64,000 nucleotides of DNA from DASZPL01 sp035550315 (GCA_035550315.1 DASZPL010000117.1:1-64000); one strand, 5' to 3'; positions 1 through 9,000 are shown, counted from the stretch's first letter. Notes: generated by a model from the letters alone, not told the origin. Program-made: numbers and translations.

Positions 1-1220
1 GGGTAGATCTGCGCGGTGGTGCAGACGTAGAGCCCGGCGAGGCCGTCCGCCCGCAGCGGCGGGATCCGGTTGCGATAGCCGAGGCTCACGAGCGGCGCGG
101 CGTACGGCGTCCGGAACGGATGCACGTCGAGGACCGACCTCGGGTCGAACCGCGGGTACGCCGCGGCCAGCTGCGCCAGCCAGGTGTCGGTCTGGCTCGC
201 CGGGTCGGCGCCGGCGATCGGTTCGTCGGCGGTGAAGTAGCGCGACAGGTAGGTCACGTGTCGGCCCGCGTAGTCGGCGGCCGGCACCAGGTTGGTGTGC
301 TCGATGATGCCGCCGAACCCCAGCCGGTCGTCGCAGACGTTGGTCCAGTAGACGTCGGTGATCGGCCGGTCGGTTTCGATCACCGAGCAGAGCACGCCAA
401 GACCCTGCGCCTCGCGCCACCGCTGGTCGAGCCGGTCGTCGGGCAACAACCGGGTGATGCCGGGCAGCGCGCCGGTGTAGAGCACCGCATCCGAGGCGAT
501 GTCGGCGCCAGCGGCGGTCACCCCGGTCACGCGGTCGCCGTCGAGGTTGACGGCCGCGACCTTGGTGTCGGTGCGGACCTCGACGCCGAGTTGCTCGAGC
601 CGCCCGGCCAGCGCGTCGAACAGCTGCCGGAAGCCGCCGCGTAGATAGCCCAGTCGTTCGCCGCGACCGGTCCGGGCACCCCGGCGCTGCTCGAGCCGGC
701 CCCACATCCACGCCGCCGGGACGGTCGCTGCCGCCGGACCGAACTTGGCGCGCAGCAACGGTGCCCACAGTTCGCGCACCGCCGGCTCGCCGCAGGCGGC
801 TCGCAGCCAGTCGCGGGCCGGCACCCGGTCGAGCGACGTCCAGTCCTTCCATCGCTGCAGGCGCAGCCCGCCGATGCCCATGTGGATGCGCTGCGGCAGC
901 GTCAGCGGGCCGAACCGCAGCACGTCGAGCGGCGTGGTGAACGGCCAGATGCGCCCGCCGCTCATCACGCCCATGCTGCTGGGCAGCCAGGCCAACTGCG
1001 ATCCGAGTCCCAGCTCGTCGATCAGGCCGCGAATGTGATGCTCGTGCGGGAAGACATGGTGGTAGAAGCACTCCAACGGAGTGCCGCCGACTTCGAACGA
1101 CACGACCAGACCACCGAGCCGCGGACCGGACTCGATCAGCGTCACCGGCCGCTGGGCCTGAGCCAGCCGCAGCGCGGCGGTGGCACCGGCGATGCCGCCG
1201 CCGATGACGACGACGCTCAC
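1..1220 (-). CDS. FAD-dependent oxidoreductase (amine-oxidase/phytoene-desaturase-like), 3' end cut by window
   Basis: The reading frame starts at a GTG (1218-1220) and stays open to base 1, so the C-terminus lies outside the window. The N-terminus begins MSVVVIGGGIAGATAALRLA, a Rossmann dinucleotide-binding fold with GxGxxG followed by an acidic strand end (LIESG), as in the NAD(P)/FAD-dependent flavin amine oxidase superfamily. The visible 406 codons include the GGL motif that contacts FAD. The start overlaps the stop of the upstream glycosyltransferase by 4 bases (GTGA), so the two are translationally coupled. Such oxidoreductase/GT2 pairs are common in actinobacteria, but the substrate is not known to me. 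The superfamily call is secure, the reaction is not. Confidence 0.8.
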   Translation of the reverse strand, partial: MSVVVIGGGIAGATAALRLAQAQRPVTLIESGPRLGGLVVSFEVGGTPLECFYHHVFPHEHHIRGLIDELGLGSQLAWLPSSMGVMSGGRIWPFTTPLDVLRFGPLTLPQRIHMGIGGLRLQRWKDWTSLDRVPARDWLRAACGEPAVRELWAPLLRAKFGPAAATVPAAWMWGRLEQRRGARTGRGERLGYLRGGFRQLFDALAGRLEQLGVEVRTDTKVAAVNLDGDRVTGVTAAGADIASDAVLYTGALPGITRLLPDDRLDQRWREAQGLGVLCSVIETDRPITDVYWTNVCDDRLGFGGIIEHTNLVPAADYAGRHVTYLSRYFTADEPIAGADPASQTDTWLAQLAAAYPRFDPRSVLDVHPFRTPYAAPLVSLGYRNRIPPLRADGLAGLYVCTTAQIY

Positions 1221-1945
1221 CGGGTTGGACCGGGGCGCAACTGCGACAGCTCCGTGGTGGACAACCGGGCGTGCATGCGGGCGAGCTCGATGAATGCCCG
1301 GGCGATCACCCGCGGGTTCGCGCCGCGCGGCGTACCGGCGGTCCGGGGGTAGTGGCTGACGCCGAGCTCGACCACCCGGTAGCCGGAGCGGCCGAGCTTC
1401 ACCATGAGTTCGGTGTTCACCATCGCGCCGACGCTTTCCAGCTCGAGTCCGTCGAACACTTCGCGTCGGAACAGCTTGAAAGCGCAGTCGATGTCGCGCA
1501 CCGGCACGTAGTACAGCGCCCGCACCAGGTAGTTCCACGCTTTGGCGTTGAACCGCCGGAACCACGGATCGCATCGCCGGATTCGGTAGCCGGCGACGAC
1601 GTCGACCCGGTCGATCAATGCCAGGAACTCGCCGATCTCGGACAAGTCGAATTGGTTGTCGGCGTCGGTGAAGAACACCAGGTCGAGCTTGGCCGCCAGG
1701 AAGCCGGTCTTCAGGGCGCCGCCGTACCCCTGGTTCGACTCGTGCTGCACCAGGCGAACATGCGGGTCGTCGGTCGCCAGCCGTTGCACGATCGCCGCCG
1801 TGCCGTCGGTCGAGCCGTCGTCGACGACGACGACCTCGTAGTCGGCGCAGTGCTGGGCGGCGGCCGCGAGCGCCCGGTCGACCGCGGTGCCGATGTTGGC
1901 TTCCTCGTTGAACGCAGGCAGCACGATCGACAACCGGGTGGTCAC
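1217..1945 (-). CDS. Family 2 glycosyltransferase (DPM1/DPG-synthase-like)
   Basis: A 242-aa GT-A fold glycosyltransferase. The N-terminus LSIVLPAFNEEANIG is the classic GT2 opening. VVVDDGSTDGT binds the nucleotide sugar and FTDADNQFD is the DxD-type metal-binding segment. The protein has no C-terminal membrane segments, so it resembles soluble dolichyl/polyprenyl-phosphate mannose or glucose synthases that charge a lipid carrier at the inner face of the membrane. Translation starts at GTG 1943-1945. The gene is coupled by a 4-base overlap to the FAD oxidoreductase downstream, which suggests a joint role in a glycolipid or cell-envelope sugar pathway; this is inference from context. Confidence 0.88.
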   Translation of the reverse strand: MTTRLSIVLPAFNEEANIGTAVDRALAAAAQHCADYEVVVVDDGSTDGTAAIVQRLATDDPHVRLVQHESNQGYGGALKTGFLAAKLDLVFFTDADNQFDLSEIGEFLALIDRVDVVAGYRIRRCDPWFRRFNAKAWNYLVRALYYVPVRDIDCAFKLFRREVFDGLELESVGAMVNTELMVKLGRSGYRVVELGVSHYPRTAGTPRGANPRVIARAFIELARMHARLSTTELSQLRPGPTR

Positions 1946-2044
1946 GACCGGCCATCCTAGATTTCGGCCGGAGGTTGTCCGCTAAGCGACCGAATGCGGC
2001 GGCTTCACCGGTTTCGGCCGGCTAGTTCTTCTAGGGTTCGGCCT

Positions 2045-5000
2045 ATGGGGGCGGCCGACCAGCTTGTCGGGCGGCACGCCGCACGATCGTCGGCCGGCGT
2101 GCCGCCGCCGCGCATGCCCGGATCGGTTGCGCTGCTGCCGTACGTCCCGCGCCTCGTCGTCGAATGGTTGCATGACCAGCCGGAGGTGCGTCACCGACAG
2201 CTCGACGGCACCTTCGTGTTCGCGGACATCTCCGGGTTCACCGCGCTGACCGAGCGGCTCGCGGTGCGCGATAAGGCCGGCGCCGAGGAGATGGGTGAGC
2301 TGCTCAACCAGGTGTTCGAACAGTTGTTGACGGCCGCCTACGACTACGGCGCCAGCCTGCTGAAGTGGGGCGGCGACGCCGTCCTGCTCATGTTCGACGG
2401 CGATGAGCACGCTGCGCGCGCCGCCCGCGCTGCGGGAGCGATGCAGAGCACCCTGCGACACGCCGGCCGGCTGCACACCTCGCAGGGTGCGGTCCGGCTC
2501 GGCATGTCGATCGGTCTGCACACCGGAACGTTCGACGCGCTGTTGCTGGGTTCCCGGCACCGCGAGTTGATCCTCACCGGACCCGGGGTGAGCGTCGTCG
2601 CAGCGATGGAGAAGGTGGCGAATCGCGGCGACGTCGTGATGAGCCCCGACACCGCCGCGGCGCTGCCCGCGAGCTGCCGAGGTGAGCCGATCGGTGACGG
2701 CGTGAAGCTGCGCCGCCCCCCCGACGTCGGGCAGCAGCCGAACCGCGCGGCTAAGCCAAGTGATGTCGACCTCGGCCTCGCCTTCTGCGCGCCGCTGCGC
2801 GACTACTTGGCGCAAGGCGTCGTCGACTACGAGCACCGGGCGATCACGGTCGGCTTCATCGAGTTCTCCGGCGTCGACGGGTTGCTCGCGAAGCACGGCA
2901 GCGAGGCGTTCGTCGAGGCCGTCGGTTATGTCGTCGACGCGGTGCAAGCGGCGGCCGACGACAACGGCGTGACCGTGCTCGCCAGCGACATCTGCGCCGA
3001 TGGCGGCAAGCTGATCCTCACCTCCGGCGTGCCGATGTCGCTCGGCGATGACGAAACGCGGGTGCTCGCCGTGGTCCGGCGGGTCGTGCATCCACGCGGG
3101 CGGCTGCGGTTGCGGGCGGGTGTCACGTGTGGCCGGGTCTTCGCCGGCAACTACGGCCCGGCGTATCGCCGGACGTACTCGATCGCCGGCGACATCGTCA
3201 ACCTCGCCGCCCGGCTGATGGCGAAGGCGGGCGACGGCGAGGTGCTTGCGATCCCGGCCGTCGTCGCGCGCAGCAAGACGCCATTCGCGACCACGCCGGT
3301 TGCACCGTTCGCGGTGAAGGGCAAGGCCGCGCCGGTCGAGGCCGTGCTGGTCGGCGACCCGCGCGCTGCGACGGCGCCAACCACGGGCAACCGGCTGCCA
3401 CTGATCGGCCGCGACGCCGAACTCGCCGACTTGCTCGAGATCGCCGGCGCCGCGCAGCGGGGGATCGGTCAGGTCGTCGAGATCGTCGGCCCACCGGGCA
3501 TCGGCAAGACCCGGCTGCTCGAGGAGCTGACCGACCGCGCCGACATGCGGATGCTCTGGGCCGATGGCGACGTCTACGGCAAGGGCACGCCGTACCAGCC
3601 GTTGCAGCGACTGTTCCGCCGCACCCTGGGGCTGCCGGATGACGTCGAGCCGCAGACGCTCGCCGCAGTCCTGCGGGACCTGGTCGAGGGCACCGCGCCC
3701 GAGCTTGTGCCGTGGCTGCCGCTGATCGGCGTCGTCGCCGGCGTGGAACTGCCCAGCACGCCCGAGGTCGACTTGCTCGACCCGGAGGTGCGCAAGGGCC
3801 GGTTGGAGGAAGTGACCAGCGAGCTGCTCGGCCGGCTGTTGCCGATGCCGCTGGTGATGGTGTGCAACGACGTCTACTTCATGGACGACGCGACCGTCGA
3901 CATGCTGCGCCGGCTGGCTCGCGACGTTGCCGGCCGGCCTTGGATGGTGGTGCTGACGAGCCGGCCGGACTTCGCCGCTCCGCTCGGCGACGCCACGCTG
4001 CCGGACGGCGTCGGCGTGACCCGGATGCGGCTCGCGCCACTGCCGGCCGCCGCCGCCGACCAGCTGCTGGCGGCCGTCACCCGCGACGCGCCGCTGCCGC
4101 CGCACCGGATGCGCGAGCTGGCCGAGCGCTCCGGCGGCAACCCGCTGTTCCTGCGCGAGCTCAGTGCTGGCATCGCGGCGGGACACGATGCTGACACCCT
4201 GCCGGACTCGGTCGAGGGTGTCATCGCCGCGCGCATCGACCGGCTGGCGCCGCGGCTGCGCCGATGGCTGCGGTCGGCCGCGGTGCTCGGCATGGTGATC
4301 GACCCGGACGTGATCGACGACGTCGCGGGGGAACCGTCGCCGCCGGACGACGAGGTGGTCGACTTCCTGGCGCGCGCTGCCGACGGCCGGTTGCAGTTCG
4401 TCCACCACTTGGTGCAGCAGACGGCGTACGAAGGGCTGCCCTACCGCCGCCGGTCCACGCTGCACGCCCGAGCCGCCGAGGTGCTGGAGCGCCGGGCCGG
4501 TGACCGCGCCGACGAGCAGGCCGGGCTGCTGTCGCTGCACTGGCTCCACGGCGGCCGATACGACGCCGCGTGGCGCTACTCCCGGCTCGCCGGTGACCGC
4601 GCCCGGCGGCAGTACGCGTTGACCGAGGCGGCGGCGTGCTACCGGCGCGGGTTGAGCGCGGCGGCACATCTTCGTGGGCTTGCAGAGGTCGAGGTCGCGG
4701 AAGTGTGCGAAGCACTGTCCGACGTCCACATCGACCTCGGTGAGCTGCCGGCTGCCGAGCAGGCGCTGCGCCGGGCGCGGGTTGCGGCGCGGGCCGACAA
4801 GCGGCGGTTGGCCCGGTTGCGGCTGAAGACCGCTACCCATCGCGAGCAGGACGGCCGTTACGCCGAGGCGCTGCGGTGGGCGAGCCGCGGGCGGTCGTTG
4901 CTCGAGACCTTCAACGATTCGGAGGCGTTGCGGCTGCGGGCCGAGCTGGCGGAGCGCTACGCCCGGATCCGCTACCGCCAAGGCGAGTACGCCGCGGCGA

Positions 5001-5899
5001 TCCAATGGGCCGACCGTGGCGTGGCGGAGGCACGGCGCTGCGGTGATCGCGGGAGCGAAGCGCAGGGGCTGGAGATGCGAGCGCTCGCCGCGGCGACCGC
5101 CGGCCGGCCGTGGGACGATGCCGACTTCGTCGCGTCGCTGGCGTTGCATGACGCGCTGGGAGACCTGCGCTCGGCGGCGCGGGCGCACAACCGGTTCGGC
5201 GCGGCGGCGTACTACACCGGCCGGTGGGACTTGGCGGCGTTCGAGTTCACCGGGGCGGAGTCGGCGTACCGGCGGATCGGCCGGGAGTACGACGCCGCCG
5301 TCAACGCCGCCAACCGGGCCGAGGTGCTGATCGAGCAGGGCCGCCATGCCGAGGCGGCGCCGCTGCTCACCGACGCGTTGGCGGTGTGGCGGGCGGCCGG
5401 CGCGACCAGCTACCTGGCGTTTGGCACCGCGCTGCTCGGCCGCGTCGCACTCGCGGAGCAGCGCTGGGACGACGCCGCCTCGCTGCTCGGTGAGGCGCGG
5501 CAGATGTGTGCTGACCTCGGCGAGGCCGATGAGGTCGCCAGCGCCGACGCGTTGCTGGCCGAGTGCCGGCTGTGGTCCGGCGATCCGGCGGGCGCTTTGA
5601 CCTTGGCGGACGAGACCTTGCTTGGCCTCGGACACGCCGCCGCGGCGGCCGCCGCCTTGCCGCGGTTGCATCGGGTGCGAGGCGAGGCGATGGCGTCGAT
5701 GGGTCGCGACGCTGAAGCCACCGCCGCGCTGCGAGCGTCGCTGCAGGTGTCGCGCGACCGCGCGGCCCGCCATGAGGTCGCGGCGGCGCTCGCTGCATTG
5801 CTGCGCTCTGGCTCGCCGGTCGACGAACCCGAGGCGGCGAGCTGGCGCGCGGAGCACGACCAGCTCACGGTCGCACTCGGCTTGGTCGGGCCGGTGTAG
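2045..5899 (+). CDS. Tandem class III cyclase domains + P-loop ATPase + TPR protein (ADCY10-like architecture)
   Basis: A signalling protein of about 1284 aa. Cyclase domain 1 (about residues 55-205) has FADISGFT (metal Asp about 61) and LKWGGDAVLLMF (Lys107 and metal Asp111). Cyclase domain 2 (about 255-405) has Glu in place of the first Asp (VGFIEFSG) but retains the N-x3-R element (IVNLAARL, about 386-390) that domain 1 lacks. Together the halves could form one complete active site. Then comes GPPGIGKT (Walker A, about 482-489) of an STAND/AAA-type ATPase, and a C-terminal half rich in TPR-like helices. This order matches mammalian soluble adenylyl cyclase. The start is uncertain: ATG 2045 is used here; ATG 1994 and 2114 are alternatives. 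cAMP production is inferred from the Lys and is untested. Confidence 0.85.
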   Translation: MGAADQLVGRHAARSSAGVPPPRMPGSVALLPYVPRLVVEWLHDQPEVRHRQLDGTFVFADISGFTALTERLAVRDKAGAEEMGELLNQVFEQLLTAAYDYGASLLKWGGDAVLLMFDGDEHAARAARAAGAMQSTLRHAGRLHTSQGAVRLGMSIGLHTGTFDALLLGSRHRELILTGPGVSVVAAMEKVANRGDVVMSPDTAAALPASCRGEPIGDGVKLRRPPDVGQQPNRAAKPSDVDLGLAFCAPLRDYLAQGVVDYEHRAITVGFIEFSGVDGLLAKHGSEAFVEAVGYVVDAVQAAADDNGVTVLASDICADGGKLILTSGVPMSLGDDETRVLAVVRRVVHPRGRLRLRAGVTCGRVFAGNYGPAYRRTYSIAGDIVNLAARLMAKAGDGEVLAIPAVVARSKTPFATTPVAPFAVKGKAAPVEAVLVGDPRAATAPTTGNRLPLIGRDAELADLLEIAGAAQRGIGQVVEIVGPPGIGKTRLLEELTDRADMRMLWADGDVYGKGTPYQPLQRLFRRTLGLPDDVEPQTLAAVLRDLVEGTAPELVPWLPLIGVVAGVELPSTPEVDLLDPEVRKGRLEEVTSELLGRLLPMPLVMVCNDVYFMDDATVDMLRRLARDVAGRPWMVVLTSRPDFAAPLGDATLPDGVGVTRMRLAPLPAAAADQLLAAVTRDAPLPPHRMRELAERSGGNPLFLRELSAGIAAGHDADTLPDSVEGVIAARIDRLAPRLRRWLRSAAVLGMVIDPDVIDDVAGEPSPPDDEVVDFLARAADGRLQFVHHLVQQTAYEGLPYRRRSTLHARAAEVLERRAGDRADEQAGLLSLHWLHGGRYDAAWRYSRLAGDRARRQYALTEAAACYRRGLSAAAHLRGLAEVEVAEVCEALSDVHIDLGELPAAEQALRRARVAARADKRRLARLRLKTATHREQDGRYAEALRWASRGRSLLETFNDSEALRLRAELAERYARIRYRQGEYAAAIQWADRGVAEARRCGDRGSEAQGLEMRALAAATAGRPWDDADFVASLALHDALGDLRSAARAHNRFGAAAYYTGRWDLAAFEFTGAESAYRRIGREYDAAVNAANRAEVLIEQGRHAEAAPLLTDALAVWRAAGATSYLAFGTALLGRVALAEQRWDDAASLLGEARQMCADLGEADEVASADALLAECRLWSGDPAGALTLADETLLGLGHAAAAAAALPRLHRVRGEAMASMGRDAEATAALRASLQVSRDRAARHEVAAALAALLRSGSPVDEPEAASWRAEHDQLTVALGLVGPV

Positions 5900-5918
5900 C
5901 GGCGTCGGCAGACATGAA

Positions 5919-5946
5919 GCGGCGCCCGGCTGTTGCCGGGCGCCGC
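5919..5946. terminator. Perfect 12-bp hairpin between convergent genes
   Basis: GCGGCGCCCGGC (5919-5930), loop TGTT, and its exact complement (5935-5946). It lies between the stop codons of the cyclase-like gene and the convergent secreted-protein gene, so it probably ends transcription from both sides. There is no clear U-tract on either strand, as is usual in high-GC actinobacteria. Confidence 0.7.
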
Positions 5947-5959
5947 TCGATCCGATGGG

Positions 5960-6997
5960 TCAGCCGCTCATCTTGGGGTCGCCCGGCGCGGTGAACACCC
6001 GGTAGGTGTCGTCCATGCCACCGACAAGCTCATGTGCGGTGAAGGATGACTCGGACTCCGGAACGATGTTGATGAAGCACGGCAGGACTGCCAGGTCATC
6101 GCGATCGTGGTCGCCGTCACCGACGTAGCGGCAGTTGGCGATCTGCGCCTCGTAGAAGTCGCCGAACGTCTCGTGGACCAGGACCGCATTGGTGTAGACG
6201 CCGTTGACGTAGCCCATGAACGGGTGCTTTGAGGCGAAGCAGCCCGCGTAGCGCGGGTGGGCCAGGAAGTTGTTGTACATCTGCTGGCCCGTAGCGCCGT
6301 GGCCGGTGTAGTCGATGGTCTTGCCGATGTCGGACGCGGTGTTCGAGAAGTCGGCCAGTGCGCCGGTGCCGATGTCAGTGCGGACCGGGCAGCTCAGTTG
6401 CTCGCCTTCGGTCAGTGACCCGGTGACCACGTCGGTCTGACCCGAGGGACCGGCCGTGACGTCCAACGAGGTGGTGCCGTCGTTGGTCGTGATCTCGTCG
6501 ATGCTGCAGAACTGGCCGGGCGCGCAGGTGGTGGTGTCCGAGACCCCGTCGAACATCGTCACGGTGACGGTGCCGTGGCTGGTTCCGGCGAGCAGGTCGC
6601 CGCCGTACGTCGCGGTCATGACGTCGGTGCCGGCCGGCAGCGCGGTGGTGGTGAGGCTCGCCGTACAAGTCTTGAGCAGGCAGAACCCGAGCGATCCGGT
6701 GCCGAGATCTTGCGGACCGCTGCCGTTGTTGACCGAGAAGTCGACGTTGCCGGCAGGGGTCACGCCAAGGCCAGGAAGGCCCAGGACGGAGACCGTGGCA
6801 GTGAAGGTGACGCTGTCACCGACCGTCGCCGACGTCGTCGAGCTCGACACCGTCGTCGTCGTCGGCAACAGCCCCGCCGCCGACGCGGGTGCAGCGAGTG
6901 CGAGCGGCAGCACGATGGTGGTCGCTCCGACGGCCCCGACGACCGCTGCCAACCGCAGCGATCGCCGCATCGATGTGACCTGTGAACTTCGACGCAT
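5960..6997 (-). CDS. Secreted protein with Ig-like (Big_3_5-type) domain
   Basis: A protein of about 345 aa. ATG 6997 is chosen because GGGGGT lies 6 bases upstream; an upstream ATG at 7033 and a downstream one at 6970 are alternatives. The N-terminus is a signal peptide: MRRSLRLAAVVGAVGA, a hydrophobic stretch, then PASA/AG as likely cleavage site. The mature protein opens with a Thr/Ser-rich beta-sandwich repeat (TTTVSSSTTSATVGDSVTF... TATYGGD), typical of bacterial Ig-like domain repeats; here there is one. The remaining 200 residues hold several paired Cys (CAPGQFC, RYAGCF, IANCRYVG) and are not recognised. Probably an extracellular or wall-associated protein of unknown function. Confidence 0.75.
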   Translation of the reverse strand: MRRSSQVTSMRRSLRLAAVVGAVGATTIVLPLALAAPASAAGLLPTTTTVSSSTTSATVGDSVTFTATVSVLGLPGLGVTPAGNVDFSVNNGSGPQDLGTGSLGFCLLKTCTASLTTTALPAGTDVMTATYGGDLLAGTSHGTVTVTMFDGVSDTTTCAPGQFCSIDEITTNDGTTSLDVTAGPSGQTDVVTGSLTEGEQLSCPVRTDIGTGALADFSNTASDIGKTIDYTGHGATGQQMYNNFLAHPRYAGCFASKHPFMGYVNGVYTNAVLVHETFGDFYEAQIANCRYVGDGDHDRDDLAVLPCFINIVPESESSFTAHELVGGMDDTYRVFTAPGDPKMSG

Positions 6998-7133
6998 CAC
7001 AGAACCCCCAGCTACAGGACCCTGGCGGGGCAAGGTCGATCAGAGTGTGCGGCCGGATCGTCTCGGCGTGGACAAACCCGGGCAAGTGGGGTGGCCCGGG
7101 CTGTCGCTGATCCGACACCGGCCTGCCGGACCG

Positions 7134-7316
7134 CTAGCCGAACAACTCGGACGCGGCCGCCTCGAGCCGAGTCATGTGCTCGGCGACGATCATTTCGTTG
7201 ACTGCGAACACCGCGGCGGACAGCACGAGCGTCAGCAGGCTCCCAGCAACGAAGGCGACCCGCGGGCGAGTTGCCAGGTCAACGACGGGTGCGTTGTGTA
7301 GCGAATTGATAAGCAC
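7134..7316 (-). CDS. Small single-span membrane protein (60 aa)
   Basis: Starts at GTG 7314-7316 with a strong upstream GAGAGGGGG ribosome site 5-6 bases away, which is the main reason to accept it. The 60 residues hold one clear transmembrane segment (VAFVAGSLLTLVLSAAVFAV, about residues 20-39) followed by a short acidic/amphipathic tail. No family recognised. It lies between the secreted Ig-like gene (same strand, 136 bases downstream) and the divergent ygfZ, with about 150 bases of divergent promoter DNA. It may be co-transcribed with the Ig-like gene. Confidence 0.5.
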   Translation of the reverse strand: MLINSLHNAPVVDLATRPRVAFVAGSLLTLVLSAAVFAVNEMIVAEHMTRLEAAASELFG

Positions 7317-7455
7317 GGTGGCCCCCTCTCGACACTCAGGTCGGAGCGTGGGGACCCGCTTCGATCGACAGTCGGGACGCTATGCCTGTGACCGGACCGT
7401 TGTCACGCTCTGTGTCAGCTTCTTGACAGTCCGATTGCTCACAGGAGCACGTTCT

Positions 7456-7461
7456 TACGAT
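7456..7461 (+). promoter_or_regulatory. -10 element for leaderless ygfZ
   Basis: TACGAT ends 6 bases before the GTG start at 7468, so transcription would begin at or next to the start codon. A weak -35 (TTGCTC, 7435-7440) is 15 bases upstream. A perfect TTGACA at 7423-7428 is 27 bases away, too far to pair with this -10. Confidence 0.5.
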
Positions 7462-7467
7462 GGAGGC

Positions 7468-8367
7468 GTGAGCGAGTTGGCATTGCGGCGCGGCACGCCG
7501 GGCCGTGGCGTGGATGCCGGCGTCGCGGCGCACTACGGCGAGCCGTTCGGCGAGCAGCGCCAGCTGCTCGGCGCAGGTGGTGTCATCGACCGCTCGCACC
7601 GCGGCGTGGTGCGGGTCGGCGGCCCGGACCGGCTGTCCTGGTTGCACTCGCTGACCACGCAACACCTGACCGAGTTGCCGGCGGGTGACGTCACCGAGGC
7701 GCTGGTGCTCTCACCGCACGGTCACGTCGAGCACCACCTGGTGCTGTTCGACGACGCTGAGGCGACCTGGATCCACGTCGAGCCCGGCACCGCCGAGGCG
7801 TTGACGTCGTACCTGGACTCGATGCGGTTCATGCTGCGGGTCGACGTTGCCGATGTGTCCGCGGACTATGCGGTGGTCACGACGGTGCGCGAGGGTGACG
7901 TCCGCGACGAGCTGGTGCGGCGGCCCGAGGTCGCCGACCGGTTGACCCAAGGTCCGCTGCCGGTCGTGGGCCACGACGCGTTTGAGGCGCTGCGGGTCGA
8001 GCGCCGTCGCCCGCGGCTGGGGTTCGAAACCGACCATCGGACGATTCCGCATGAGGTCAGTTGGATCGGCACGGCCGTCCATCTGGACAAGGGGTGCTAC
8101 CGCGGCCAGGAGACGGTCGCGCGCGTCCACAACCTCGGCCGGCCACCACGCCGGCTGGTGTTCGCGCACCTCGACGGCACCGTGGACGAACTGCCGCCGC
8201 CGCACACGCCGGTCGAGCTGGACGGGCGAGCCGTCGGGTTCCTCGGCACCGCCGTGCACCACGCCGAGCTCGGGCCGGTCGCGCTCGCGGTCGTCAAGCG
8301 ACAGACCCCCGACGATGCTCAGCTGGTCGTTGCGGGCATGGCGATGCAGGCCGAACCCGCTGCCTGA
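7468..8367 (+). CDS. ygfZ: YgfZ/CAF17-like Fe-S cluster maturation protein (folate-binding)
   Basis: A 299-aa protein of the aminomethyltransferase fold. The signature KGCYRGQE (DKGCYRGQETVARV) is the diagnostic K-G-C-[YF]-x-G-Q-E motif of YgfZ/CAF17, whose Cys is needed for maturation and repair of [4Fe-4S] enzymes with a tetrahydrofolate cofactor. An N-terminal segment with RVGGPDRLSWLHSLTTQ matches the folate-binding half. GTG 7468 is chosen over upstream in-frame starts because homologues begin near here and a -10 hexamer sits 6 bases upstream, implying a leaderless mRNA. It is followed 46 bases later by the RsiG-like gene. Confidence 0.92.
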   Translation: MSELALRRGTPGRGVDAGVAAHYGEPFGEQRQLLGAGGVIDRSHRGVVRVGGPDRLSWLHSLTTQHLTELPAGDVTEALVLSPHGHVEHHLVLFDDAEATWIHVEPGTAEALTSYLDSMRFMLRVDVADVSADYAVVTTVREGDVRDELVRRPEVADRLTQGPLPVVGHDAFEALRVERRRPRLGFETDHRTIPHEVSWIGTAVHLDKGCYRGQETVARVHNLGRPPRRLVFAHLDGTVDELPPPHTPVELDGRAVGFLGTAVHHAELGPVALAVVKRQTPDDAQLVVAGMAMQAEPAA

Positions 8368-8413
8368 TCAACCGCTGTCGTCGAGGCGTCTGGCCGGGCT
8401 GCAGCGTGACACT

Positions 8414-8974
8414 ATGGGCGCCGTGAGCCCAGGCAACCGACGCATCGATCGAGTCCTCGCCGACGACTTCCTCGACGGGCTCGCTGACGCGCCGCTCGCC
8501 GAGGTTCGTCGCCGGCGTACGGAAGCCGAACAAGAGGAGACCGACCTCTCCTACCTGCGCCGGCTGCTCCAGGGACGGATCGACATCCTGCGCACCGAGC
8601 GGGAGCGCCGCGCCGGTCCCGCGCCCGACGAGTCGCTCGTCGAGGCGCTGCCGCGCATCCTCGCCGACGAAGGCCAGCGGTCGGCGCCGCACGGCCTCGG
8701 GCGGCACGTGACCGTCGAGCCGTCGCGCGCCGACATGCACCGCCGGTACGTCGAGAAGTTGATCGCCGACGTCAACCTGTCGGATCCGGCGGCTCACGAC
8801 GACGACACGCTCGCGCGGGTGATCGGCGTTCTGGAGACCGAGGAGGCGCAGGTGTCGGGTCGGCGCCGCGAGGTGCAACAGGTGATGGACGCGTGTACGG
8901 CGGAGATCACCCGGCGTTACCGCGACGGCGAAGCCAACGTCGCCGACTTGCTGCCGACCGAGGCCGACCAGTGA
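8414..8974 (+). CDS. rsiG: RsiG-like c-di-GMP-binding anti-sigma factor
   Basis: A 186-aa protein predicted to form an antiparallel coiled coil. It carries two exact copies of the RsiG c-di-GMP signature E-x3-S-x2-R-x3-Q-x3-D: E42-S46-R49-Q53-D57 and E144-S148-R151-Q155-D159. In Streptomyces venezuelae RsiG binds a partially intercalated c-di-GMP dimer through both copies, and in that state sequesters the sporulation sigma factor WhiG. The residues between the helices (LADEGQRS...) are shorter and Ser/Pro-rich. The start may be ATG 8414 or GTG 8423; CACTAT at 8410-8415 is a possible -10 for a leaderless GTG. No whiG gene is in the window. The motif match makes the family call strong; the sigma partner is inferred. 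Confidence 0.88.
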   Translation: MGAVSPGNRRIDRVLADDFLDGLADAPLAEVRRRRTEAEQEETDLSYLRRLLQGRIDILRTERERRAGPAPDESLVEALPRILADEGQRSAPHGLGRHVTVEPSRADMHRRYVEKLIADVNLSDPAAHDDDTLARVIGVLETEEAQVSGRRREVQQVMDACTAEITRRYRDGEANVADLLPTEADQ

Positions 8975-9000
8975 CCCACACGCGCCCTTGCCCCTAGATC

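Noticed and set aside
1982..5857. A 1291-codon open frame antisense to the tandem-cyclase gene
   Set aside because: It is Arg/Gln/Gly-rich with no recognisable domain and mirrors the codon pattern of the real gene on the other strand. It is a shadow of high-GC coding sequence.
7423..7428. Perfect TTGACA as -35 of the ygfZ promoter
   Set aside because: It is 27 bases from the TACGAT -10, far outside the 16-19-base range. A similar TTGACG at 13612-13617 also lies 27 bases from its -10; I treat both as coincidence.
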